64,000 nucleotides of DNA, taken from assembly GCF_949820605.1 (NCBI RefSeq), contig NZ_CATKVU010000006.1, positions 1,844,501 through 1,908,500 on the forward strand. The letters are read 5' to 3'. Positions 33,306 to 41,598 of the stretch are shown in pieces (position 1 is the first letter of the stretch; each line of letters opens with the position of its first letter). The DNA is from Segatella copri. GTDB lineage: Bacteria > Bacteroidota > Bacteroidia > Bacteroidales > Bacteroidaceae. The notes beneath the pieces were generated by a model. The model saw nothing but the letters and a program-made list of their open reading frames with translations. It did no database searches and had not been told where the DNA came from. The translations under genes and the position numbers were made by a program.

Positions 33306-34664
33306 ATGGATACTTCCGAACTACAAAAGATAAAACAACGCTACAATATCGTCGGTAACAGCGACGGATTGAACCATGCGCTCGACGTAGCCCTACAGGT
33401 AGCGCCGACCGATCTCTCCGTGCTCATCATCGGCGAGAGCGGTGTGGGTAAGGAAATCATTCCAAGGGTGATTCACGACAATTCGCCACGCCGCAGAGAG
33501 AAATATTTCGCCATCAACTGTGGAAGCATTCCGGAGGGAACCATTGACAGCGAACTCTTCGGACATGAGAAGGGTTCCTTCACTGGAGCCATAGGCGAAA
33601 GCGAAGGATACTTCGGTATTGCCAACAAGGGTACCATCTTCCTCGACGAGGTGGGCGAACTCCCGATACAGACGCAGGCAAGACTGCTGCGCGTGCTCGA
33701 AACGGGAGAATACATCCGCGTGGGTGGAACTGAGATAAGGAAAACGGATGTCCGCATCGTGGCAGCCACCAACGTAAACATGCGCAAGGCTGTGAGCGAA
33801 GGCCGCTTTCGCGAGGACCTCTACTACCGCCTCAACACCATCCCGATACAGATGCCTGCATTGAGAGAGCGTGGCGACGACATCCTCCTGCTCTTCCGCC
33901 TCTTCGCCATGCAGATGGCCGAAAAATACCGTCTGCCTAAGATTTCACTCTCAGATGAGGCTAAGCAGATCATGCTGAAATACAAGTGGCCGGGAAATGT
34001 GAGACAGCTCAAGAACATTACCGAACAGATGTCAGTGCTGAGCCGAGAAAGAGAAATCAATGCACAGACCCTCACCCAGTTTATTCCGAGAGATGAGGAG
34101 TCTACACAGCTCGCCACCATACAGAAGGATGGCAAGGACGACCACAGCTACGCCAGCGAGCGCGAACTGCTCTACAAGATTCTCTACGAACTGAGGGGCA
34201 ACGTGAGCGACCTGAGGCGAGAGATGAACAGCCTGCGCAAGCAACTTGATGAGGCACGCCAGTTGGGCGGTACAGGCGGATATGTTTCTCCGGTTCAGCC
34301 GAATGTAGCTCCAGTATCATCCGTATCTCCGGTTTCATCGGTTTCTCCGGTTCCGTCCGTATCATCCGTTCCATCAGTTTCTTCGGTATCTTCCGTACCT
34401 CCGATTACCGATCTCGACGAGCTACAACACATCCGTCAGGAAATAGCTACAGGAGGCATGAGGGGCACTTACAAACCCGAAGCAGAGGATGCTGAGATTG
34501 AGGAGATCAAGGAAGAAAACGAGAATCTGAATCTCAGCGACCTTAGCAAGCAGATGATAGAAAAGGCACTGGAGAGAAACAACGGAAACCGCAAAAAAGC
34601 GGCAGAAGAACTGGGAATCTCCGACAGAACTCTGTACAGAAAGATTAACAAATATAAGTTATGA
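33306..34664 (+). CDS. Sigma-54-type AAA+ transcriptional regulator with Fis HTH
   Basis: 452 residues without a recognisable N-terminal sensor domain. Walker A GESGVGKE (about residue 43), the sigma-54 contact loop as GSFTGA (consensus GAFTGA) near 93, and Walker B GTIFLDEVGEL near 112. An R-finger region and a C-terminal Fis helix-turn-helix (NRKKAAEELGISDRTLYRKI) follow. Residues about 335-375 are a low-complexity Ser/Val/Pro linker encoded by imperfect TCCGTATC/GGTTTC repeats. The stop overlaps the lptE start (ATGA), so it is translationally coupled to an envelope gene. Confidence 0.88.
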   Translation: MDTSELQKIKQRYNIVGNSDGLNHALDVALQVAPTDLSVLIIGESGVGKEIIPRVIHDNSPRRREKYFAINCGSIPEGTIDSELFGHEKGSFTGAIGESEGYFGIANKGTIFLDEVGELPIQTQARLLRVLETGEYIRVGGTEIRKTDVRIVAATNVNMRKAVSEGRFREDLYYRLNTIPIQMPALRERGDDILLLFRLFAMQMAEKYRLPKISLSDEAKQIMLKYKWPGNVRQLKNITEQMSVLSREREINAQTLTQFIPRDEESTQLATIQKDGKDDHSYASERELLYKILYELRGNVSDLRREMNSLRKQLDEARQLGGTGGYVSPVQPNVAPVSSVSPVSSVSPVPSVSSVPSVSSVSSVPPITDLDELQHIRQEIATGGMRGTYKPEAEDAEIEEIKEENENLNLSDLSKQMIEKALERNNGNRKKAAEELGISDRTLYRKINKYKL

Positions 34665-35182
34665 AGCATATACGCGCGTACATATATATAATAGGAGTCA
34701 CACTGATGGTGGCGGTCATGGCAGCATGCTCCGTGAGCTACAAGTTCAACGGTGCCAGCATCGACTACACCAAAACAAAGACCATACAGATAGCCGACTT
34801 CCCTATCAGAAGTTCGTATGTGTGGGGTCCGATGGGTCCTATGTTCAACAACGAACTCAAGGATAAGTTTGCCAGCAACACCCAGCTCATACAGGTGTCA
34901 CGCAACGGAGACCTGAAGATAGAGGGCGAAATCACCCAATATTCTCAGCGCAACAAGTCGGTTAGTGCTGAGGGATACTCAGTACAGACCGAGCTCAGTA
35001 TCACTGTAAACGTACGTTTCACCAACACCAAGAACCATGCCGAGGACTTCGAAAAGCAGTTTACATCTGCCAAGACCTACGACACCACTCAGAGCCTTGC
35101 CTCGGTGCAGGAAGAACTGGTAACCCAGATTATCAAAGACCTGGTAGACCAGATATTCAACGCTACAGTAGCTAACTGGTAA
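34661..35182 (+). CDS. lptE: LptE family lipoprotein (LPS assembly)
   Basis: 173 residues. Signal peptide with lipobox VMAAC at about residue 22. The Bacteroidetes LptE signature SYKFNGASIDYTKTKTIQIA follows, with a pattern of beta strands and a C-terminal helix (VTQIIKDLVDQIFNATVANW). LptE plugs the LptD barrel and helps deliver LPS to the outer surface. Sequence similarity to proteobacterial LptE is low, so the role rests on the family. It overlaps the regulator stop by 4 nt; the next gene follows after 113 nt containing short AAAGTTC-type repeats. Confidence 0.85.
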   Translation: MKHIRAYIYIIGVTLMVAVMAACSVSYKFNGASIDYTKTKTIQIADFPIRSSYVWGPMGPMFNNELKDKFASNTQLIQVSRNGDLKIEGEITQYSQRNKSVSAEGYSVQTELSITVNVRFTNTKNHAEDFEKQFTSAKTYDTTQSLASVQEELVTQIIKDLVDQIFNATVANW

Positions 35183-35295
35183 AGTAAGTGAAGAACGAAA
35201 AGTGGAGAGTGAAGAATTCAACGGCTTTACTAATCATAAAGTTCAAAACTCAATGTTCAAAGTTCAAAGTAAAATAAAGTAAAGATAAAAATATC

Positions 35296-36075
35296 GTGGA
35301 ATTAAGCAGATTGATACAACACCCGGAGGAAATGAACCGAGAGACGCTCTACGACTTGCGCGCCCTCTTGGCCCTATATCCGTATTATCAGACGGCACGC
35401 CTGCTGATGTTGAAGAATCTGTACCTGCTCCACGACCCGAGTTTCGACGAAGAACTGCGCCGTGCAGCCATCTACATCACCGACCGTAAGATTATCTTCG
35501 AGATGGTAGAGGCAGCCCACTATCAGATAAAAAACGCCCCTGAAGAGGCTGAATCCAACAAGCAGCAAGGCGTAAGAGGAATAGGAGCAGAAAAACACGG
35601 AGACCGTACTAGCGACCTCATCGACCACTTCCTGGGATCCATTCCTATGGAAGAAGACGAAGAAGAGAAGAAGGAGAAACGTAAGCCTACACCTGCTGAC
35701 GCGGCTGTAGACTATGTGGCTTATCTCATGGAGACCGAAGACCAACAGGAGCCAGAAGATACTTCGCGCACCATGAGTCTCATCGACGACTTTATGGAGG
35801 ATGGCGGTTTCAAACTGCCTAAAATCCAGCAGGACGAAGATTACAAACCAGAATTTACTCCCGAACTTCAGACCGATTCCGGCAAGGATGGCGAAGAGGA
35901 AAATAGCGGTGTATTCACCGAAACCCTCGCCCGCATCTACATCAAGCAGGGCAAGTATAAGAGGGCTTACGAAATCATCAGCCGCCTGCATCAGCAGCAT
36001 CCTGACAAGAACGGATATTATGTTGACCAGCTCAGATTCCTTGAGAAACTGATGCTGAACAGCAAGAAGAAATAA
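35296..36075 (+). CDS. Helical, acidic protein of unknown function, between lptE and secG
   Basis: 259 residues from a GTG start (VELSRLIQHPEEMNRETLYD). The N-terminal 80 residues are helical (TLYDLRALLALYPYYQTARL), a middle third is very acidic and low-complexity (EEDEEEKKEKRKP), and the C-terminus is a TPR-like helix pair (ETLARIYIKQGKYKRAYEII). The known Bacteroidetes neighbourhood regulator-lptE-this-secG supports an envelope or secretion-related task, but no function is assigned. No signal peptide. 36 nt separate it from secG. Confidence 0.75.
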   Translation: MELSRLIQHPEEMNRETLYDLRALLALYPYYQTARLLMLKNLYLLHDPSFDEELRRAAIYITDRKIIFEMVEAAHYQIKNAPEEAESNKQQGVRGIGAEKHGDRTSDLIDHFLGSIPMEEDEEEKKEKRKPTPADAAVDYVAYLMETEDQQEPEDTSRTMSLIDDFMEDGGFKLPKIQQDEDYKPEFTPELQTDSGKDGEEENSGVFTETLARIYIKQGKYKRAYEIISRLHQQHPDKNGYYVDQLRFLEKLMLNSKKK

Positions 36076-36111
36076 AGAAGAATAATAAATAAATAAAACT
36101 AGTTTTAAAAA

Positions 36112-36507
36112 ATGGCTTACACATTATTAGTAGTATTAATCGTCCTGGTAGCTATCCTGATGATTTTCATCGTGCTCATCCAGGAATCAAAGGGAGGTGG
36201 ACTTGCAAGTAACTTCTCTTCAACCAACTCAATCATGGGTGTTCGCAAGACCACTGACATTGTTGAGAAATTAACATGGGGCCTCGCTGCAGCCTTGGTT
36301 GTCATCAGCGTGGCATGTGCTTATGTAGCGCCTCAGGCAGCTGGCGAAAGCAGTGTTTTGGAGGGAGCCACTCAGGAGCAGACCGCTCTTCCTGCTATGC
36401 CAGGTGCTAGCAAGGATGCAGCAGCAGGTGCTCAGAAGGCTGTTCCTGCAGCTGGTGCAGATGCCCATAAGGCAGCTCCAGTTGTTCCAACAAGCCCTGC
36501 AAAATAA
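36112..36507 (+). CDS. secG: Preprotein translocase subunit SecG
   Basis: 131 residues. Two membrane helices (TLLVVLIVLVAILMIFIVLI and LAAALVVISVACAYV) flank the conserved loop QESKGGGLASNFSSTNSIMG. The C-terminal 55 residues are an Ala/Pro-rich low-complexity tail common in Bacteroidetes SecG. It stabilises SecYE during SecA cycling. The message ends at an inverted repeat that also contains the tRNA promoter. Confidence 0.94.
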   Translation: MAYTLLVVLIVLVAILMIFIVLIQESKGGGLASNFSSTNSIMGVRKTTDIVEKLTWGLAAALVVISVACAYVAPQAAGESSVLEGATQEQTALPAMPGASKDAAAGAQKAVPAAGADAHKAAPVVPTSPAK

Positions 36508-36518
36508 AAAATAAGAAA

Positions 36519-36566
36519 AAAGGTACGAAAAAATTTGGTAGAACCATTTTTTTTTCGTACCTTTGC
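36519..36566 (+). promoter_or_regulatory. tRNA-His promoter inside an inverted repeat
   Basis: TTTG (36534-36537), a 20-nt spacer and TACCTTTGC (36558-36566) are a perfect promoter. A 15-bp perfect inverted repeat (36519-36533 with 36550-36564) surrounds the -33 element in its loop and holds the -7 element in its right arm. The same DNA can form the 3' hairpin of the secG message. Confidence 0.75.
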
Positions 36567-36585
36567 ACCCGCTTAACAAGAATAT

Positions 36586-36660
36586 GGTGGACGTAGTTCA
36601 GTTGGTTAGAGCGTCAGATTGTGGTTCTGAATGTCGTGGGTTCGAGTCCCACCTTCCACC
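36586..36660 (+). tRNA. tRNA-His (GTG anticodon), copy 1
   Basis: Cloverleaf: an extra 5' G (G-1) pairs with C73, as expected for tRNA-His. D arm around GTTCAGTTGGTTAGAGC, anticodon stem TCAGA/TCTGA with loop TTGTGGT (anticodon GTG), T arm GTGGG-TTCGAGT-CCCAC. CCA is not encoded (CAA follows). One C-T mismatch in the acceptor stem. Confidence 0.95.
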
Positions 36661-36695
36661 CAACTATTTTTGAAAAAGCAAAACATAACCAATAT

Positions 36696-36770
36696 GGTGG
36701 ACGTAGTTCAGTTGGTTAGAGCGTCAGATTGTGGTTCTGAATGTCGTGGGTTCGAGTCCCACCTTCCACC
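36696..36770 (+). tRNA. tRNA-His (GTG anticodon), copy 2
   Basis: Identical in sequence to copy 1 and 35 nt downstream, on the same transcript. The leading AATAT is also repeated, so the duplication includes flanking bases. CCA is not encoded. Confidence 0.95.
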
Positions 36771-36776
36771 CAAGAT

Positions 36777-36813
36777 AAACCCTGCAAGATTCATTTCTTG
36801 CAGGGTTTCTTGT
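36777..36813 (+). terminator. Terminator of the tRNA-His pair
   Basis: AAACCCTGCAAGA (36777-36789) pairs perfectly with 36796-36808, followed by CTTGTT. It begins 6 nt after the second tRNA. Confidence 0.88.
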
Positions 36814-36879
36814 TATATATCCGTATTGAGCGGAAATTCTTTTTTGTCATATAAACGAATTGCAATAGTACTTCTTTAA

Positions 36880-37916
36880 ACCTGTTGGCGGAATTAAAAA
36901 ACCGCCTGAAAATTAGTATATTTTTATGGAGAAAAAGTTGTGCATCTCGTTGATTTTTAGTAACTTTGTAGTGTCCAATTATAAAGTTATATATTTCACG
37001 CTATGCACAACTTGTATGCAAATTTCGTAAAAATTCTTGAGATATGCAAGGATTTCTCCAAAAATTTAGTTAATGAGCTAGGAAATATTCCTCGCCCTGG
37101 AGTCGTACCACGTTTTTCAGACCTCGAAGTTGTTGCTTTGAGCTTGACAGCCGAGCATCTTAGCATCGACAGTGAAAACAACTTGTTCGATAGGCTGAAG
37201 GAGTATAAGGCAGATATGCCAAATCTGATTTCTCGACGCCAGTTCAATGACAGGCGAAAGTTCACTGCGGAACTATGTGAGAAGATTCGTAAGCGCATAG
37301 CGTCAAAGATGGATGGCGCAGAAGAATATTTCTGCATAGATTCCAAACCAATAGAGGTGTGTCGCTTGTCCAGAGGCTTGCGTTGCAAGATGAAAGGAAC
37401 AGACGTAACAAACTCTCCTGCATTTGGCTATTGCGCTACTCAGAAGATATACTACTTTGGGTATAAGCTCCACGCTGTCTGTGGGTTAAGTGGAGTTATC
37501 CACTCGTATGACCTGAGTCCAGCTAATGTTCATGACATTCATTTTCTTAAAGATGTAAAGTTTCAATTCCATGACTGTTGCATCCTTGGCGATCGTGCTT
37601 ACCTCAGTGCGGAACTACAGCAAGACTTGTTTTCTTCTGTAGGCATCAAGTTGGAAGTTCCATATCGCTTGAACATGAAGAATTGGCGACCAACATTTAA
37701 GCCTTATGCTAAGGCGAGGAAGAGAATCGAGACAAATTTCTCTCAACTTTGTGATCACTTCATGCTCTTCCGAAACTATGCTAAGCAAACACCAGGACTG
37801 TTTACCCGAATCATTGGGAAAATCAGCGCATTTACAGTCTTGCAATATATTAATTATGTAAACAACAGACCGATTGGCAGGGTTAAGTATGCGCTAAATT
37901 AATTCCGCCAACGGGT
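36880..37916 (+). mobile_element. Complete IS982-family insertion sequence, 1037 bp
   Basis: Terminal inverted repeats read ACCTGTTGGCGGAATTAA at the left and, reversed, ACCCGTTGGCGGAATTAA at the right (one mismatch in 18). An 8-bp target duplication TTCTTTAA flanks both ends (36872-36879 and 37917-37924). One intact transposase gene lies inside, with an internal promoter (TTG 36938-36940, 20 nt, TAACTTTGT 36961-36969). The insertion sits between the tRNA-His terminator and the tsaC terminator and disrupts no gene. Confidence 0.93.
37003..37902 (+). CDS. IS982-family transposase
   Basis: 299 residues, the usual size. DDE residues are visible as CIDSKPIEVC (first Asp), GDRAYLS (second Asp) and KRIETNFSQL (Glu). 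The N-terminal segment FSDLEVVALSLTAEHL, followed by SIDSENNLFDRL, is typical of IS982. The frame is intact from an ATG 34 nt after its -7 box to a stop 14 nt inside the right end, so the element may be active. Confidence 0.94.
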   Translation: MHNLYANFVKILEICKDFSKNLVNELGNIPRPGVVPRFSDLEVVALSLTAEHLSIDSENNLFDRLKEYKADMPNLISRRQFNDRRKFTAELCEKIRKRIASKMDGAEEYFCIDSKPIEVCRLSRGLRCKMKGTDVTNSPAFGYCATQKIYYFGYKLHAVCGLSGVIHSYDLSPANVHDIHFLKDVKFQFHDCCILGDRAYLSAELQQDLFSSVGIKLEVPYRLNMKNWRPTFKPYAKARKRIETNFSQLCDHFMLFRNYAKQTPGLFTRIIGKISAFTVLQYINYVNNRPIGRVKYALN

Positions 37917-37953
37917 TTCTTTAAGTATATTATAGACTGAAAACATACAAAAA

Positions 37954-37989
37954 AGCCTGCTAAGGGAAGAAAATATCCCTCTAGCAGGC
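37954..37989 (-). terminator. tsaC-side terminator (minus strand)
   Basis: GCCTGCTA/TAGCAGGC (37954-37961 with 37982-37989) plus inner AGGGA/TCCCT. On the minus strand the stem is followed by TTTTTTGT. It ends the minus-strand run that finishes with tsaC. Confidence 0.88.
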
Positions 37990-38015
37990 ATTCATATAAG
38001 GATGAATTGAAAACT

Positions 38016-38588
38016 CTATCTGATTACTTTCACTTCACCATCCTTAGCAATCTTAACGATGCTGGAAGGCTGATGAGGTTTATGCTCCTGACGGCGGCTC
38101 CAGCAAACATAATCTACAGCATTGAGGATTTCCTCGGAGATGTCGCGATAATTCTGTGCAGCAGGCTCACCACTCACATTAGCACTTGTACTTACAATAG
38201 GCTTCTGAAAACGGTAACAGAGTTGTTTGGAGAAAGGCTCATAGGTTATACGCATCGCCAGACTTCCATCCTCTGCTACCAGATTATTAGCCACACCACT
38301 CGCATCATCAAGAATAACCGTAGTAGGCTTTACAGGCATGGCAGCATCGATGAAATCCCATGCCACCTGTGGCACATTGCGGAAATAACGCGCCATACGG
38401 TCAGCAGAATCTATCAGGCAGATAAGCGCCTTAGAATCGTCACGTTTCTTTATTTCATAAACTTTCTTTACCGCTTCAGGGTTGGTGGCGTCGCATCCTA
38501 TGCCCCATACGGTATCTGTAGGATAGAGTATCACTCCACCCTTTCGCATGCACTCTATAGCACGCTTGATGTCTTCTTCTACAGTCAT
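38016..38588 (-). CDS. tsaC: L-threonylcarbamoyladenylate synthase (Sua5/YciO/YrdC family)
   Basis: 190 residues, YrdC domain only. It makes threonylcarbamoyl-AMP from Thr, bicarbonate and ATP for t6A37 modification of ANN-decoding tRNAs. Motifs: ILYPTDTVWGIGCDA, KKRDDSKAL (K-x-R-like binding loop), the MRIT strand and IVSTSANVSGEP. No C-terminal Sua5 domain, so TsaC type. It lies 37 nt after fmt on the same strand and just before a terminator. Confidence 0.92.
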   Translation of the reverse strand: MTVEEDIKRAIECMRKGGVILYPTDTVWGIGCDATNPEAVKKVYEIKKRDDSKALICLIDSADRMARYFRNVPQVAWDFIDAAMPVKPTTVILDDASGVANNLVAEDGSLAMRITYEPFSKQLCYRFQKPIVSTSANVSGEPAAQNYRDISEEILNAVDYVCWSRRQEHKPHQPSSIVKIAKDGEVKVIR

Positions 38589-38625
38589 AATACTATAAAA
38601 CTAAAAATCAAAAATCTTTTGAATC

Positions 38626-39720
38626 TTAAAAATCGTCACTAACATCTTTCTTCGAACACTCATAATAAGCTATGTCCTTCATACCATTGAGAAAAGCAGA
38701 AGCACCCATGCGTTTCTTGCCACTGAGCTGCAACTCCTGAATAATGAGCCATTCATCAAGGCAGGCTACTTGTAACGACTTCCCCTCAACGCGGAGCGAT
38801 CCCACAGGCGCATCACCACGCTTCATACATGAAAGACGGGTAGAAAATATCTTAAGTACCTGAATTTTCTGTGTACTCTGCTTATGGGATGGATGAGCAG
38901 TAGGCTCAGGGAACCTCACGTAATCATCCTCTCCCTTAGGATCGTCAAAGAATACTACTGTCTCCTTCTTCTTAATTTCAGTCCATGCACCAGGGTATGG
39001 AGAAAGACCGCGGATGAAATCATACACCTGTTTGGCAGGCTTGTGGAAGTCGATGCGGCAGGTATCCTTGAAGATCTTCGGAGCCGGCTTGAGTTCGGCA
39101 CCCTGTCCTATCAATTCGCTCTGAGGAATGGAACCGATATTGCCATTGGCAGCGATGAGCGCATCAATGGTTTCCAGCGCCAATTCAGCACCAAGATGCA
39201 TCAACCCGTCGTAAACATACTCCACATTTGCCGTCTCCGGAATAGGAAAACGTTTCTGCAGAATGATGCGACCTGTATCAATATCGTGGTCGAGGAAGAA
39301 GGTGGTAACACCCGTCTCCTTTTCACCATTAATCACTGCCCAGTTGATAGGCGCCGCACCACGATACTGCGGAAGGAGGGCTGCATGTACATTAAAAGTA
39401 CCATATTTCGGCATCGCCCAAACCTCCTCTGGCAACATACGGAATGCAACTACCACCTGCAAGTCTGCCTGATAAAAACGCAACTGCTCCACAAACTCAG
39501 GGTCCTTCATCTTTACAGGCTGCAGCACCGGTAAACCATGCTCTACGGCATACTGCTTAACCTGCGAAGGTTGCAGCGTATCCTGATGTCTGCCCACCGG
39601 TTTATCAGGCTGGGTAACCACAGCCACAACATTGTATCCGCCCTCTACAAGGCACTTGAGGGATTCTACCGCAAACTCCGGTGTTCCCATGAAAACAATT
39701 TTTAAATCCTTCTTCTCCAT
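38626..39720 (-). CDS. fmt: Methionyl-tRNA formyltransferase
   Basis: Formylates initiator Met-tRNA with 10-formyl-THF. The N-terminal Rossmann domain has IVFMGTPEFAVESLKCL and the catalytic HAALLPQYRGAAPINWA (with Asn in FNVHAALLP), then the HDIDTG loop. The C-terminal OB-fold shows LSPYPGAWTE. At 364 residues it is some 40 longer than E. coli Fmt; the extra residues are a polar insertion (about 265-300) in the C-terminal domain. It lies between the ClC channel gene and tsaC, consistent with a translation-related cluster. Confidence 0.95.
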   Translation of the reverse strand: MEKKDLKIVFMGTPEFAVESLKCLVEGGYNVVAVVTQPDKPVGRHQDTLQPSQVKQYAVEHGLPVLQPVKMKDPEFVEQLRFYQADLQVVVAFRMLPEEVWAMPKYGTFNVHAALLPQYRGAAPINWAVINGEKETGVTTFFLDHDIDTGRIILQKRFPIPETANVEYVYDGLMHLGAELALETIDALIAANGNIGSIPQSELIGQGAELKPAPKIFKDTCRIDFHKPAKQVYDFIRGLSPYPGAWTEIKKKETVVFFDDPKGEDDYVRFPEPTAHPSHKQSTQKIQVLKIFSTRLSCMKRGDAPVGSLRVEGKSLQVACLDEWLIIQELQLSGKKRMGASAFLNGMKDIAYYECSKKDVSDDF

Positions 39721-39768
39721 AACAATGTTTAATGTTTACTTAAGCACATGAATTCTTCACTTAAAAAC

Positions 39769-41583
39769 CTACTCTGCCGACATATCCGCTACAATCTGCC
39801 TGTACATGGAATAGATTCTAGTACGGCTGATGTAACCCTTCAGTACGCCTACCACATCAACCACTGGCAGTTGGGCGGCATCGGTTTTATCAAATTTCTG
39901 CATCACCTCGTCCATACTGTCATGTTCGGTAAGAACGGCAGAAGGCTGCATCATCAGCTGACGCACGGTGAAATGCTGATACAGTTCGGTGCGGAAGATG
40001 ATGTGGCGAATCTTCGTAATATCTATTACTCCCAACAGCACACCCGCCTGATCCAAAACAGGCAGAAAGTTGTTGTTACTGCGACTTATCTCACTCACCA
40101 GCTTGCTCATCGGCAGATCCGGACCTACCGGATGATAATCTTTCTCAATGACATCCTGCATGCCCAGCAGGGTGAGCGCAGCCTTGTCAATATGGTGGGT
40201 GAGCAGCTTGCCCTCTCTAGCCAGACGCAGGGCGTAGATGCTGTGACTCTCGAAGATGCTGATGGTGAGCAGCGAAGAGATGCACACTATCATCAGCGGC
40301 ATGAAAAGCTGGTAGCCGCCCGTGAGTTCGGCGATGAGGAAGATGCCCGTAAGCGGTGCATGCATCACGCCCGTAATGAGGCCCGCCATACCCATCAGTG
40401 TAAAGTTCTGCTCAGGAACATAGACACCTACCTGATTCACATTCCAAAGGCGCGCAAAGAGGAAACCGGCAAAACCTCCGATAATGAGCGAAGGAGCAAA
40501 GGTACCACCGCATCCGCCACTACCATTGGTGGCCGAGGTGGCAAAAACCTTGGTAAAGGTTACCAAGGCGATGTAGAGGATGAGCAGCTGGTTGTGCCCG
40601 TAGAAGAGCGAACGGCTCATCACCTGCCCCCAGTCTTCCACATTCTGTCCCTTCAGCAGCACGTTGACAGCCGAATATCCCTCGCCATAGAGCGAAGGGA
40701 AGAGGAAGATGAGCGAACTCAGAATCAGTCCACCAAAGAGCAGCTTTACGTATGGATAAGGCGAAAGCTTGGCAAAGAAGCCCTCGCATGCCGACATAGT
40801 GCGCATGAAATAAAGGCTCACCAAACCGCAAAAGATGCCCAATAACAAGCAGGCAGGCACGCGGTCGAGTGCCCACAGATTGGTAAGCGTAAAATCGAAA
40901 AGGCTCTTGGATCCCATCAGGATGTAGGTAAAGCAAGTAGCTGTTACACAACTGATAAGGATAGGCAGCAAGGAAGCCATGCTCAAGTCTACCATCAGCA
41001 CCTCAAGCGTAAACACGAGTCCGGCAATAGGCGCCTTAAAGATTCCAGCAATAGCTGCAGAGGCGCCACAGCCCACCAGCAGAATCATGGTTTTCTTGTC
41101 CATGCGGAAGATTTGTCCCAGGTTTGAGCCGATGGCCGAACCCGTGAGCACAATAGGAGCCTCGGCTCCCACGGAACCACCGAAACCGATGGTGATACCT
41201 GATGCCACCACCGATGACCAGCAGTTGTGGGCCTTGAGCTTGGAATTTTTGGTAGAGATAGCGTAAAGCACACGGGTGATACCGTGGGAAATATTATCTC
41301 TGACCACGTATTTAATAAAGAGCATGGTGAGGTAAATGCCCACAATCGGGAAGAGCAGGAAGAGCAGGTTATAGGTGCCCTTGTTAAATCCCGAAGTGAG
41401 CAGCAACTGTATTTCGTGCACAATGCCGTGCAGGAAATATCCTGCCACCGACGCCAGAAGGCCGATGATAAAAGCCAGGATAAGGGTCATCTGGCGGTCA
41501 GAAATATGTTTTTTCTGCCAATCCACCATCTTACTGACCCATCCCTCTTTCTGCTCGTTGTAATCTAGAATTTCTTCATCCAT
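39769..41583 (-). CDS. ClC-family chloride channel/antiporter with CBS domains
   Basis: 604 residues. The membrane part (about 1-440) has the selectivity signatures GGSVGAEAP (external gating Glu retained), GIFKAPIAGLVFTLEV, and GSGGCGGTFAPSLIIGG. The C-terminal 150 residues are two CBS domains (YHPVGPDLPMSKLVSEISRS; MMQPSAVLTEHDSMDEVMQK), which bind nucleotides and regulate gating. Whether it is a channel or a Cl-/H+ antiporter depends on the internal Glu, which I cannot assign with certainty. It is 15 nt downstream of prfC. Confidence 0.93.
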   Translation of the reverse strand: MDEEILDYNEQKEGWVSKMVDWQKKHISDRQMTLILAFIIGLLASVAGYFLHGIVHEIQLLLTSGFNKGTYNLLFLLFPIVGIYLTMLFIKYVVRDNISHGITRVLYAISTKNSKLKAHNCWSSVVASGITIGFGGSVGAEAPIVLTGSAIGSNLGQIFRMDKKTMILLVGCGASAAIAGIFKAPIAGLVFTLEVLMVDLSMASLLPILISCVTATCFTYILMGSKSLFDFTLTNLWALDRVPACLLLGIFCGLVSLYFMRTMSACEGFFAKLSPYPYVKLLFGGLILSSLIFLFPSLYGEGYSAVNVLLKGQNVEDWGQVMSRSLFYGHNQLLILYIALVTFTKVFATSATNGSGGCGGTFAPSLIIGGFAGFLFARLWNVNQVGVYVPEQNFTLMGMAGLITGVMHAPLTGIFLIAELTGGYQLFMPLMIVCISSLLTISIFESHSIYALRLAREGKLLTHHIDKAALTLLGMQDVIEKDYHPVGPDLPMSKLVSEISRSNNNFLPVLDQAGVLLGVIDITKIRHIIFRTELYQHFTVRQLMMQPSAVLTEHDSMDEVMQKFDKTDAAQLPVVDVVGVLKGYISRTRIYSMYRQIVADMSAE

Positions 41584-41598
41584 CTTTTTTACATTGAT

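Noticed and set aside
39748-40845. 365-codon open frame on the plus strand opposite the ClC gene
   Set aside because: ClC and CBS motifs are on the other strand. The plus-strand translation is rich in His/Arg/Gln without any recognisable domain or promoter.
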